Source of the DNA: Cupriavidus plantarum
GTDB lineage: Bacteria > Pseudomonadota > Gammaproteobacteria > Burkholderiales > Burkholderiaceae
Reading direction: 5' to 3'
Length of the DNA stretch: 64,000 bases
Assembly: GCF_905397285.1 (NCBI RefSeq)
Contig: NZ_CAJPUX010000002.1
Coordinates: 868,001 to 932,000, forward strand
The position numbers and the translations under genes are program-made. The notes beneath the pieces were generated by a model. The model was not told the DNA's origin, searched no databases, and saw nothing but the letters and a program-made list of their open reading frames with translations. Of the stretch, positions 28,082 to 36,135 are shown in pieces. Within the stretch, counting starts at the first letter, position 1. Every line of letters begins with the position of its first letter.

Positions 28082-29068
28082 ATGCACCCCGAAGATCCCG
28101 CCTTCACCCTGCCCACTGGCGCGCCGGCACCCGTGGACCCGCAGATCCGTGAATTCCTCAAGAAGATGGCGGCCGATGCCGCGAAGTATCCGCGCCGCGA
28201 TACCGTCTCGATCGCCGAAGGCCGCCGCATCGGCGAGGCCGTTCGCGCGCCGTGGGCGCAGGGCGGCCCGGAGATGGCCGACACGCAGGAGCGATATGTG
28301 TCGACGCGGCACGGCCCCGTGCGCATCCGCATTTACACGCCGCGCCAGCGCGCCATGCCGGGCGCGTTCGTCTATATCCATGGCGGCGGCTTCGTGCTCT
28401 TCAGCATCGACACGCATGACCGCGTGATGCGTGAGTATGCCGAGCGCGCGGGCATCGTCGTCATCGGCATCGACTACACGCGCGCGCCGGAAGCCAGATT
28501 CCCGCAGCCGCTGGAAGAGTGCGTCGATGTCGTGCGCTGGGTCCATGCGGAGGCGGCGACGCTGGGTATCGATCCGAAGCAGCTGTTCGTCGGCGGGGAT
28601 TCGGCCGGCGGCAACCTCTCGATGGGCACGTGCCTGACATTGCGCGACGAGGGCGACACGGGCCTGCTGCGCGGCGCGGTGCTGAACTATGGCGCGTACA
28701 GCAACAACCTGTTCCGCAATTCGGTCGTGCGCTATGGCGCGGGGGACTATGGCCTGTCGCTGCACATGATGATCTGGTTCCGCGGCCTGCATATTGGCCG
28801 GGGCGAGGACTTCTACGACCGCCGGTACAACATCCTCGGCGATTCGCTCGAGAACCTGCCGCCATTGTTCATGGTCATCACGGAATGCGATCCGCTGTAT
28901 GACGACAACATCGAGCTCGACCGCCGCCTGCGCGCGATCGGGGCCGACGTGGAATCGAAGGTCTATCCGGGCACGGTGCACAGCTTCCTGGAGGCGGTGT
29001 CGATCGCCGACGTCGCCGTGGAGGCGTTCGACGATACTGCGCGCTGGCTGCGGCGCAAGGCTGGCTGA
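28082..29068 (+). CDS. Alpha/beta-hydrolase, HSL family esterase
   Basis: Carboxylesterase of the hormone-sensitive-lipase group. 328 aa. Oxyanion-hole motif HGGGF at about residues 101-105, nucleophile motif GGDSAGGN (Ser about 174), acid residue in TECDPLYDD (about 275) and His in TVHSF (about 302); the triad is complete. 80 bases separate it from the preceding dehydrogenase gene, the longest gap within this operon. It probably removes an ester or lactone group from the imported compound. Confidence 0.88.
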   Translation: MHPEDPAFTLPTGAPAPVDPQIREFLKKMAADAAKYPRRDTVSIAEGRRIGEAVRAPWAQGGPEMADTQERYVSTRHGPVRIRIYTPRQRAMPGAFVYIHGGGFVLFSIDTHDRVMREYAERAGIVVIGIDYTRAPEARFPQPLEECVDVVRWVHAEAATLGIDPKQLFVGGDSAGGNLSMGTCLTLRDEGDTGLLRGAVLNYGAYSNNLFRNSVVRYGAGDYGLSLHMMIWFRGLHIGRGEDFYDRRYNILGDSLENLPPLFMVITECDPLYDDNIELDRRLRAIGADVESKVYPGTVHSFLEAVSIADVAVEAFDDTARWLRRKAG

Positions 29069-29078
29069 GGAGGGCGCC

Positions 29079-29753
29079 ATGTACACACCCCCCGCCTATG
29101 CCGAGCGTGACGCCGGCGCGCTGCATGCCTTCATGCGCGCCCACAGCTTTGCGTCGCTCATCACGTTCGGCGGCGCGCGCGTCAACGTCACGCATCTGCC
29201 GTTCCTGCTCGACACGTCCCGCGAGCCCGTGCTCTATACCCACATGGCGCGGGCCAACGCGCAGCTGGCGGACCTTCGCGCGGGCGCGGAGGCGCTCGTC
29301 GTCTTCCAGGGGCCGCATGCGTTCGTCTCGCCGAGCTGGTACGAGAATCGCCACACGTTCCCCACCTGGAATTACACTGCGGTGCATGCGCGCGGCGTGC
29401 CGACTGTGCTGGATGAGCCGGAAGCCGTGCTGGATCTCCTCGAACGGACCGTTGCGCGATACGATATGCCTTTGCGCCCCGCAGGCGGCGCGTGGACGCT
29501 GGAGGGGATGCCCGCCGAGGTCACGCGCCAGCGAATGGGCGCGATCGCGGGCGTGCGGATTCCCATCGCCACGCTGGAAGGCAAGATGAAGCTCAACCAG
29601 GACAAGTCCGTGGCCGATCGCGCTGGCGTGATCGCGGCGCTGGAGGCACTGGGGGAGCCGCAGGGAGTGGCGGTGGCCGCGCTGATGCGCGACCATGCCG
29701 ATATGCAGACGCAATATCACCAAGCCGTTTCAGACACCGGGAGTAGACCTTGA
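29079..29753 (+). CDS. FMN-binding split-barrel protein, PaiB family
   Basis: 224-aa member of the PaiB/FMN-binding 'negative regulator' family, a small flavin split barrel. Recognisable motifs are the N-terminal MYTPPAYAERD, THLPFLLD, HMARANAQ, SPSWYENRHTFPTWNY (about 82-100) and the C-terminal GKMKLNQDKS (about 168-178). GAGGAGG lies directly upstream. The family is named for a Bacillus sporulation regulator, but most members are of unknown function; here it may be an enzyme of the pathway. The stop overlaps the next start by TTGA. Confidence 0.85.
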   Translation: MYTPPAYAERDAGALHAFMRAHSFASLITFGGARVNVTHLPFLLDTSREPVLYTHMARANAQLADLRAGAEALVVFQGPHAFVSPSWYENRHTFPTWNYTAVHARGVPTVLDEPEAVLDLLERTVARYDMPLRPAGGAWTLEGMPAEVTRQRMGAIAGVRIPIATLEGKMKLNQDKSVADRAGVIAALEALGEPQGVAVAALMRDHADMQTQYHQAVSDTGSRP

Positions 29754-30550
29754 ACCTCGACGATGTGATTGCCACGGTAACTACCGCGCCGCCCGTGGAA
29801 CCAGACGCGTTTTCCGATCCGCTCGCCGGCCTCAACGAGCCGCAGACCGAAGCCACGGTGCGCCGCGACCTGTCGCTGCTGTACCGGCTGATCGCGCACT
29901 TCCGCATGACCGACCTCATCGACACGCACATCAGCGCGCGCGTGCCGGGGAGCGAAGACCACTTCCTGATCAACCGCTACGGCGTGCTGTTCCATGAGAT
30001 GCGCCCGGAAACGCTGGTCAAGATCGATACCGAGGGCCGTGCCGTCGAGAACGGCGATTCTGCGCTGCAGCGCGTCAATGCGGCGGGCTTCACGATCCAT
30101 TCGGCGGTGCACATGGCCCGCCACGATCTGGCGTGCGTCATCCACACCCATACGGCCGACGGCATTGCGGTATCCGCCCAGCGCAAAGGCCTGCTGCCGC
30201 TGTCCCAGCATTCGCTGCGGTTCTATAACCGGCTGGCGTATCACGAGTACGAGGGCATCGCGCTCGAACTCGAGGAACGCGAGCGGCTGGTGGCGGACCT
30301 CGGCAACCACAAGGCGATGATCCTGCGCAACCACGGCCTGCTGGCCGCGGGCAATACGATCCAGGAGGCGTTCGTCAATATCTATTACCTGGAGCGGGCG
30401 TGCCAGGCGCAGATCAAGGCGACGTCGGGCGGCGCGGAACTCGTGTATCCCTCGCCGGAAGTCTGCGAGAAAACCGCGCGCCAGTTCGAGCGTCCGACCG
30501 CGCCCGAGTATTGTCAGCGCGTGTGGAACGCTGCCATCCGTCTGCTGTAA
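29750..30550 (+). CDS. Class II aldolase/adducin family protein
   Basis: Zn-dependent aldolase or epimerase fold. 266 aa. Metal ligands are visible as His in VIHTHTADG (about 125-130) and a later His in ILRNHGLLAAG (about 197). The start is TTG at 29750, overlapping the upstream stop, with GTG 29765 as alternative; no ATG fits. The ending CQRVWNAAIRLL matches the family's decarboxylating/aldolase branch seen with hydroxyacid dehydrogenases. Last gene of the ten-kb operon, convergent with iclR only three bases later. Confidence 0.86.
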   Translation: MNLDDVIATVTTAPPVEPDAFSDPLAGLNEPQTEATVRRDLSLLYRLIAHFRMTDLIDTHISARVPGSEDHFLINRYGVLFHEMRPETLVKIDTEGRAVENGDSALQRVNAAGFTIHSAVHMARHDLACVIHTHTADGIAVSAQRKGLLPLSQHSLRFYNRLAYHEYEGIALELEERERLVADLGNHKAMILRNHGLLAAGNTIQEAFVNIYYLERACQAQIKATSGGAELVYPSPEVCEKTARQFERPTAPEYCQRVWNAAIRLL

Positions 30551-30553
30551 GGT

Positions 30554-31330
30554 CTATGACAGACCCGGTTTGCCGCTGAGCGCCTTGGTGCCGCTCATCA
30601 GCAGCGGCGCGAAGCGGCGGGCGAAGTCCTCGATGCTCCAGTCCGCCAGCGAGCCGGAGATGTCGATCGCCGCGATCGGACGGCCCTCGTGGTCGAGGAT
30701 GGCGCTGGCCAGATTGATCTCGCCGAGCATGCTTTCCTCGGCCGCCACCGCGTAACCGTCCGCGCGGCAGCGCCGCACGAGTTCCCGGATGTCGTCCGGG
30801 TCGGTGACAGTCTTGCGGGTCAATGGCTCCGAGGTGCTGCGCGCGAGGATGTCATCGACCTGTTCGTCGCTCATGTGGGACATCACCGCGCGGCCGCTCG
30901 CCGTATGGATCGTGGCCAGGCGCCGCCCGATCAGCGTGGTCGTGTACGTCTGCCGCTTGGTCTGGCGGCGCAGCGCGAAGATGATCGTCAGGTCGTCGAA
31001 CAGGCTGAGTTCCACGCGTTCGCCGGACTCCCGCTGCAGGTCGACGATGAGCGGCGTCGCGCGTTCGAGCAGCGGCACGCTGCGCAGATAGTCGAACGTC
31101 CGCTCGAGAATCTTCTTCCCCGGCAGAAAGGCCTTGCCGTTGGCGCCGCGTTCCAGATAGCCGAGCGCCACGAGCGTGTGGGCCATCCGCTGAACGGCGC
31201 TGCGGTCCATGTCGCAGACGGTGGCCAGCTCGTTCAGCGTCAGCGGTCCCGGGCGGTCGGCGAAGGCCTCCAGCAGGCTCAGGCCCTTGGCCAGCGACTG
31301 GACGAATAGCGTGTTGGTGCGTTCGCTCAT
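30554..31330 (-). CDS. IclR-family transcriptional regulator
   Basis: Probable regulator of the adjacent catabolic operon. 258 aa. N-terminal winged helix (about 8-70: LAKGLSLLEAFADRPGPLTLNELA, SAVQRMAHTLVALGYLER) and C-terminal IclR effector domain (about 85-245: LSLFDDLTIIFALR, then ASGRAVMSHM and the ISGS end). It faces the operon end rather than its promoter, so regulation in trans is assumed. An inverted repeat just upstream of its start may be its own operator. Confidence 0.93.
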   Translation of the reverse strand: MSERTNTLFVQSLAKGLSLLEAFADRPGPLTLNELATVCDMDRSAVQRMAHTLVALGYLERGANGKAFLPGKKILERTFDYLRSVPLLERATPLIVDLQRESGERVELSLFDDLTIIFALRRQTKRQTYTTTLIGRRLATIHTASGRAVMSHMSDEQVDDILARSTSEPLTRKTVTDPDDIRELVRRCRADGYAVAAEESMLGEINLASAILDHEGRPIAAIDISGSLADWSIEDFARRFAPLLMSGTKALSGKPGLS

Positions 31331-31358
31331 GGCGGGCAGTATTGAATATCGAATGCTC

Positions 31359-31377
31359 GGTATCTTATATCAATACC
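31359..31377. promoter_or_regulatory. Candidate IclR operator
   Basis: GGTAT-N9-ATACC inverted repeat 29 bases upstream of the iclR start. On the minus strand TTGATA (31373-31368) within it could serve as a -35. Inferred from symmetry and position. Confidence 0.4.
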
Positions 31378-31389
31378 AGCGGGTCTTCC

Positions 31390-32913
31390 TTACGCGCGCA
31401 GGCATTCCAGCAGCGTCTGAAAGGCGGGCGCGATCGCTTCCTCCGGCACACACGCGTAACCGAGCAGCAGGCCGCGCTCGGCCGACGGCCCCATGTAATA
31501 CCGCGACAGCGGCCGGACCATGATCCCGCGCGCCCCGGCCCGCGCGGCGACGGCGACATCGTCCGCGTTATCCGGCAACCGCATCACGAGATGCAATCCG
31601 GCATTGCTGGTATGCGCGTGGAGCGCGCCCGGTCCCAGATACCGCTCGATCAGTCCGGCCAGGATCGCCCGGCGCCGCGCATACAGGGGCCGCATCCGGC
31701 GAATGTGCGCGGCATAGTCTCCCGCCTGCATGAACTCCGCCACCGTCGCCTGCGTCATCAGGTGTCCCGCGCGATAGAGCTCGGCATGGGCGGTCTGGAA
31801 TGCCGGGGCGATGGCGGGCGGCAGCACCATATACCCCATCCGCAGGCCCGGATAGAGCGTCTTGCTGAACGTGCCGATATAGATCACGGGGGCATCGGGC
31901 TCCAGTCCCTGCAGCGAGGGAATCGGCTGCCCCGAGAAGCGGAATTCGCTGTCGTAGTCGTCCTCGACGATCCAGCTGCCTTCGCGGCGCGCGAACTCGA
32001 GCAGTTCGCGCCGGCGCTTCAGGGTCAGCACCGCGCCGAGCGGGTACTGATGCGAGGGCGTGACGAAGATGAAGCGGGGCGCGGGACGGCGCCAGTAGCC
32101 GAAGCGCGCGTCGCCGCTGGCGGGCAGCGTCATGCCTTCGGCATCCACGGGCATCGGCACCATGCCGATGTCGCTCACTTCCAGCACGCCGCGGATGCCC
32201 CAGTAGCTGGGCTCTTCCACCCATGCCGTTTCGCCGGGCGTGCCCAGCATGCGCACCACGAGGTCGATCGCCTGATGGATGCCTTCGGTGATGAGCACCT
32301 GCGACGCGTCGCAACGCACGGAGCGCGCCACGCGCAGGTGGGCCGCGACGGCTTCGCGCAGTGCGGGGAGGCCGCCACCGTGGCTGTAGCTGAGCCATTC
32401 GGGATGCGGCTGGCGCCATAGCCGCGCGGCGATCTGGGCGTAGCGGCGATGCGGAAAGCGGACGAGGTCAGGCACGCCGGGCATGAACGCGCCCCACTGC
32501 GTGGGGGAGGCCGATGCATTGGCGATCAGCCGCTGGCCGCGCGGCGACAGGCCTTGCATGGGCGCCGCCGCGTGGGCGTGGGTGGCGTGGGCGGCGGTGG
32601 CGTGGGCGGCGGTGGCGTGGGATGTGCCGGCATGCGGCGTGGCGGCGACGCCGGCATGGAGAAACCGCTCCGGCGCGGTATCGGCCACAAAGGTGCCGCT
32701 GCCCGTGCGCGCCGTGAGGTAGCCCTCGGCCAGCAACTGCTCGTACGCAAACATCACCGTATTGCGCGAGAGCCCGAGTTCGGCCGCAAGGTCCCGCTGC
32801 GGCGGCATGCGCGTGGACGGCGCGAGGCTCCCATCCTGAATCGCGCCGCGCACGCAGGCATACAGCGCGCGGTTGAGCGGCCTCTCCAGCGATGCCACCC
32901 CATCGGGGCCCAT
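31390..32913 (-). CDS. MocR-family regulator with aminotransferase fold, GabR-like
   Basis: GntR-type winged helix fused to a PLP-binding class I aminotransferase domain, the MocR/GabR architecture. 507 aa from ATG 32913; an upstream frame to 33063 would run into the divergent gene's start and lacks family sequence. Winged helix at about 8-75 (MPPQRDLAAELGLSRNTVMF), linker with HATAAHATAAHATHAHA repeats (about 99-115), PLP domain about 130-500 with ITEGIHQAIDL, VEDDYDSEF and the Schiff-base Lys in GTFSKTL (Lys about 351). Divergent from a GabT-like aminotransferase, which is the classic GabR target layout. Confidence 0.9.
   Translation of the reverse strand: MGPDGVASLERPLNRALYACVRGAIQDGSLAPSTRMPPQRDLAAELGLSRNTVMFAYEQLLAEGYLTARTGSGTFVADTAPERFLHAGVAATPHAGTSHATAAHATAAHATHAHAAAPMQGLSPRGQRLIANASASPTQWGAFMPGVPDLVRFPHRRYAQIAARLWRQPHPEWLSYSHGGGLPALREAVAAHLRVARSVRCDASQVLITEGIHQAIDLVVRMLGTPGETAWVEEPSYWGIRGVLEVSDIGMVPMPVDAEGMTLPASGDARFGYWRRPAPRFIFVTPSHQYPLGAVLTLKRRRELLEFARREGSWIVEDDYDSEFRFSGQPIPSLQGLEPDAPVIYIGTFSKTLYPGLRMGYMVLPPAIAPAFQTAHAELYRAGHLMTQATVAEFMQAGDYAAHIRRMRPLYARRRAILAGLIERYLGPGALHAHTSNAGLHLVMRLPDNADDVAVAARAGARGIMVRPLSRYYMGPSAERGLLLGYACVPEEAIAPAFQTLLECLRA
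32581..32621 (-). repeat. 15-bp tandem repeat in MocR linker
   Basis: Units of GGTGGCGTGGGCGGC (plus strand), two complete and one partial, encode the His/Ala/Thr-rich interdomain linker in frame. Confidence 0.88.
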
Positions 32914-32948
32914 GCGTTGCAGCAACAGATCGGCGCAGATCGACTTCA

Positions 32949-32998
32949 ATTTGGCACCAGGAGATTTATCAAAGCGGTGCTGGATTGTAGAGCCAAAT
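32949..32998. promoter_or_regulatory. Candidate GabR-like operator half-sites
   Basis: ATTTGGC (32949-32955) and exact complement GCCAAAT (32992-32998), 43 bases apart centre to centre, about four helical turns. They lie between the divergent MocR and aminotransferase starts. Spacing suits a MocR dimer; inference only. Confidence 0.4.
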
Positions 32999-33061
32999 GG
33001 GATTGAAATCTCGCCATCCCCCACGCCATCCCCGCGCCATCCACCCCAACACCTCATCGCC

Positions 33062-34327
33062 ATGAAAAATCTCGATATCGATCAACGCCGTACCCTGGCC
33101 ACGCCGCGCGGCGTCGGCGTGATGTGCGATTTCTACGCGGACCGCGCGGAGAACGCGACGCTGTGGGACGTCGAAGGCCAGGCCTTCACGGACTTCGCGG
33201 CGGGGATTGCCGTGCTGAACACGGGCCATCGGCATCCGCGCGTGGTGGACGCCATTGCCGGGCAGCTTGGCCGCTTCACGCATACGGCCTACCAGATCGT
33301 CCCGTATCAGGGTTACGTCGCGCTCGCGGAGCGGATCAATGCGCTGGTGCCGATCGGCGGCGTCAAGAAGACCGCGCTGTTCACGACAGGCGCGGAGGCG
33401 GTGGAAAACGCCGTCAAGATCGCCCGCGCGCATACGGGACGTCCGGGCGTGATCGCATTCTCGGGCGCGTTCCATGGCCGCACGCTGCTGGGCATGGCGA
33501 TGACGGGCAAGGTCGTGCCGTACAAGGTTGGCTTCGGTCCGTTTCCGGCGGACGTCTACCACACGCCGTTCCCGAACACGCTGCGCGGCGTGACGACGGC
33601 GCAGGCGCTCGACGATCTGGCCTCGTTGTTCAAGACCGACATCGATCCGTCGCGCGTGGCCGCGATCGTCATCGAACCGGTGCAGGGGGAGGGCGGGTTT
33701 CATCCCGCGCCGGCCGATTTCATGCGCGGACTGAGGGCGGTGTGCGACCGCCATGGCATCGTGCTCATCGCCGACGAGGTGCAGACGGGCTTCGCGCGCA
33801 CGGGCGAGCTGTTCGCGATGTCGCATTACGATGTCGAGCCGGACTTGATCACGATGGCCAAGAGCCTGGCCGGCGGCATGCCGCTGTCGGCGGTATGCGG
33901 CCGCGCCGAGATCATGGACGCCCCACAGCCGGGCGGGCTCGGCGGTACCTACGCGGGCAACCCGCTGGCCGTGGCCGCGGCCCACGCGGTGATCGACGTC
34001 ATCACGGAAGAACGACTGTGCGAGCGGGCCGCGGCATTGGGCACGCAACTGACGGAGCATCTGCTATCGCTCCGCCCGCGCTGCCCGTCGCTCGCGGAGG
34101 TCCGGGGCGTCGGCTCGATGATCGCCGCCGAGTTCACCGATCCCGCCACCGGCGCCCCCAGTCCCGACGCCGCCAAACGCGTCCAGACCCGGGCACTGGA
34201 AGCCGGCCTGATCCTGCTGACGTGCGGCGTGCATGGCAACGTCATCCGCTTCCTGTACCCGCTGACCATCCCGCAGGCGCAGTTCGACGCGGCACTGGCG
34301 ATTCTCGAGAAGGCGCTGGTCGAGTAA
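33062..34327 (+). CDS. gabT: 4-aminobutyrate aminotransferase-like (GabT)
   Basis: Class III PLP aminotransferase transferring the omega-amino group of GABA or a similar omega-amino acid to 2-oxoglutarate. 421 aa, same length as E. coli GabT. Motifs: ENAVKIARAHTGRPGVIAFS at about 115-134, ADEVQTGFARTG at about 237-248, and Schiff-base Lys267 in ITMAKSLAGGMPLSAV. No GabD-type succinate-semialdehyde dehydrogenase follows, so the partner enzyme lies elsewhere or the substrate differs. Presumed activated by the divergent MocR. A 12-bp inverted repeat follows the stop. Confidence 0.85.
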   Translation: MKNLDIDQRRTLATPRGVGVMCDFYADRAENATLWDVEGQAFTDFAAGIAVLNTGHRHPRVVDAIAGQLGRFTHTAYQIVPYQGYVALAERINALVPIGGVKKTALFTTGAEAVENAVKIARAHTGRPGVIAFSGAFHGRTLLGMAMTGKVVPYKVGFGPFPADVYHTPFPNTLRGVTTAQALDDLASLFKTDIDPSRVAAIVIEPVQGEGGFHPAPADFMRGLRAVCDRHGIVLIADEVQTGFARTGELFAMSHYDVEPDLITMAKSLAGGMPLSAVCGRAEIMDAPQPGGLGGTYAGNPLAVAAAHAVIDVITEERLCERAAALGTQLTEHLLSLRPRCPSLAEVRGVGSMIAAEFTDPATGAPSPDAAKRVQTRALEAGLILLTCGVHGNVIRFLYPLTIPQAQFDAALAILEKALVE

Positions 34328-34340
34328 CGCGCTCCGGCTC

Positions 34341-34388
34341 GTCCGGACTTCGATCGTTTATGCTGCCGCAAAACACCGAAGTCCGGAC
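34341..34388. repeat. 12-bp perfect inverted repeat between gabT and DUF1801 gene
   Basis: GTCCGGACTTCG (34341-34352) and its exact complement (34377-34388) flank a 24-base loop. The right arm ends one base before the AAGGAG ribosome site of the next gene. Either gabT terminator, attenuator or operator pair. Confidence 0.6.
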
Positions 34389-34401
34389 CAAGGAGACCCC
34401 C

Positions 34402-34818
34402 ATGGCAAAAACCGACTCGCCCCTTGCGGCGCCCGCCGCCGAACTTATCGACGCCCGCATTCGAGAACTCGCCGACTGGCGCGGCCAGACCCTGGCCCGC
34501 ATCCGCAGGATCATCCACACCGCCGCCCCCGACGCCATCGAGGAATGGAAATGGCGCGGCGTCCCGGTCTGGTCCGATCACGGCATGTTGTGCACCGGCG
34601 AAACGTACAAATCCGCCGTCAAAATGACCTTCGCCAAGGGCGCCTCCCTCCCGGACCCCACCGGCCTCTTCAACGCCAGCCTGGAGGGCAACACCCGCCG
34701 CGCCATCGACATCCACGAGGGCGACGACATCGACGAAGCGGCCCTGCGAGCGCTGATTCGGGCGGCAGTCGAGTTGAACCGGGCGGGCTCTGTTCGCTCG
34801 GGACCGTCGGCCACGTAG
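34402..34818 (+). CDS. DUF1801 domain protein
   Basis: 138 aa, of the YdhG/DUF1801 group (small alpha-beta fold of unknown role). Start at ATG 34402 with AAGGAG at 34390-34395. Features: IRRIIHTAAPDAIEEWKWRGVPVW (about 37-60), MLCTGETYKSAVKMTFAKGA and a C-terminal DEAALRALIRAAVELNR helix. No signal peptide or membrane segment. No functional link to the neighbouring gabT is evident. Confidence 0.8.
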   Translation: MAKTDSPLAAPAAELIDARIRELADWRGQTLARIRRIIHTAAPDAIEEWKWRGVPVWSDHGMLCTGETYKSAVKMTFAKGASLPDPTGLFNASLEGNTRRAIDIHEGDDIDEAALRALIRAAVELNRAGSVRSGPSAT

Positions 34819-34836
34819 GCCTTGCTCGCATCCGGC

Positions 34837-35085
34837 CTACCACTTCTTCGCGTACCGGTCCTTGACGGTCGTCGAGATATACGTGCATAGCCCGCGTCCC
34901 TGTGTGGCCAGCTTCTTCATCTGGTCCACGATCGGCTTGCCCGCGCTGAGGTGGTTGTAGAGGTAGTGCGGTTCCGATCCCGACTTGAAGACGACGATGA
35001 TGCCGTCGTCGGTGATGTCGTAGCACTTGATGTTCGAGGTGCCGCTGAGGTTTCGGTAGGTCTTCATGGCGTCGTCGCTCGTCAT
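34837..35085 (-). CDS. KTSC domain small protein
   Basis: 82 aa. The C-terminal 60 residues match the KTSC family (SGTSNIKCYDITDDGIIVVF, then YLYNHLSAGK and a terminal YAKKW); function unknown. ATG at 35085 overlaps the stop of the upstream membrane-protein gene by ATGA, which decides this start over the internal ATG at 35067. Convergent with the DUF1801 gene, 18 bases away. Confidence 0.75.
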   Translation of the reverse strand: MTSDDAMKTYRNLSGTSNIKCYDITDDGIIVVFKSGSEPHYLYNHLSAGKPIVDQMKKLATQGRGLCTYISTTVKDRYAKKW

Positions 35086-35993
35086 GTCCTGAATTCGCCC
35101 GTCTTGTCGCCTGTCTGGTCCGGCGCGGCGGGGTTCTTTTTCCAGTCGCCTCGCTCCAGTTCGGCGATCACCTGCGCGCCGAGCAGCAGCAATGCCGCGG
35201 CGATTTCCAGGCTCAAGAGGACGATGATGGCGGTGGTGAGCGAGCCATACACGCGGCTGACCTGCGACAGCGACGTGAAGTACCACACCAGCAGATGCCG
35301 TGAGATTTCCCAGAGGACCGCGGCAAGCAGGGCGCCCGCGAGCGCGCGGCGCAGGGAGAGGCGGCCCACCGGCATGACCATGTAGATGGACGTCAGCATC
35401 ATGACCTCGCCGAGGAAGCCAAGCATGTAGAGAAGGCTGGTGGAAAGGCGGTCCAGCGACCATTCATGGCCGAGGACGTCCAGATGGCGTTCGCCGATGG
35501 CGAGCAGGCCGCCCGACACCACTGTGACGACCAGCAGTCCGACGCTCAGGACCGCGATGTAGCAGTAGGGCAGCACCGCCGAAACGAGGAAGTGCCGCCG
35601 CCGGATGGCCACGCGGTGAATAAAGATGACCGACATGGCGTTTTCGAGCACGGTGAAGGCCAGCGAACTGAAGAACAACATGGTCGCCAGCAACACCCAG
35701 CCAGAGGTGCCGCGATGATGCAGAAACGCGGCGAGCTCGCCGATGAGCGCGCGCGATTGCCCCGGTACGACCCACTCGAGATAACGCGCCACCGTCGTCA
35801 GCAGCAGATCCGGATCCACGAAATGCGAGACCGCGATGACGAGCAGGATCAGCAGCGGAACGATGGACAGCAGGGCGTAATAGCCCACCGCCCCAGCGAG
35901 CAACAACCCCTGGTTCGCACGGAACTGCGCCAGCGTATGCCAGAAGAAGCGCCACGCGCTGCGCAGCAGCACGCGGGCGTCGGGTAACCGCAT
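35082..35993 (-). CDS. YihY/BrkB-family inner-membrane protein
   Basis: Integral membrane protein of the YihY/UPF0761 family (old name BrkB, once mistaken for RNase BN). 303 aa with six predicted helices: GLLLAGAVGYYALLSIVPLLILL at about 29-51, then helices near 95, 140, 180, 215 and 250. Recognition motifs are the GYYALLSIVPLL segment and LPYCYIAVLS. The C-terminal tail is hydrophilic. Role is uncertain, possibly transport or envelope maintenance. Translationally coupled to the KTSC gene. Confidence 0.88.
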   Translation of the reverse strand: MRLPDARVLLRSAWRFFWHTLAQFRANQGLLLAGAVGYYALLSIVPLLILLVIAVSHFVDPDLLLTTVARYLEWVVPGQSRALIGELAAFLHHRGTSGWVLLATMLFFSSLAFTVLENAMSVIFIHRVAIRRRHFLVSAVLPYCYIAVLSVGLLVVTVVSGGLLAIGERHLDVLGHEWSLDRLSTSLLYMLGFLGEVMMLTSIYMVMPVGRLSLRRALAGALLAAVLWEISRHLLVWYFTSLSQVSRVYGSLTTAIIVLLSLEIAAALLLLGAQVIAELERGDWKKNPAAPDQTGDKTGEFRT

Positions 35994-36135
35994 CGAAACC
36001 TCCGAAGGTCGCTCGTGCGGCCATTATGGGACGGCTACCGCGCCATCACCAGACGGCGCAGGCTCAAGGGTCTGTAGGAGTTTCGCCGATTTCCCAACCT
36101 CTGCCGGTCCCGTCATAGCGTAGCGCTCCGCCTTC

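Noticed and set aside
32914-33063. 50-residue N-terminal extension of the GabR-like MocR
   Set aside because: It would overlap the divergent aminotransferase start, and the MocR winged helix begins just after ATG 32913.
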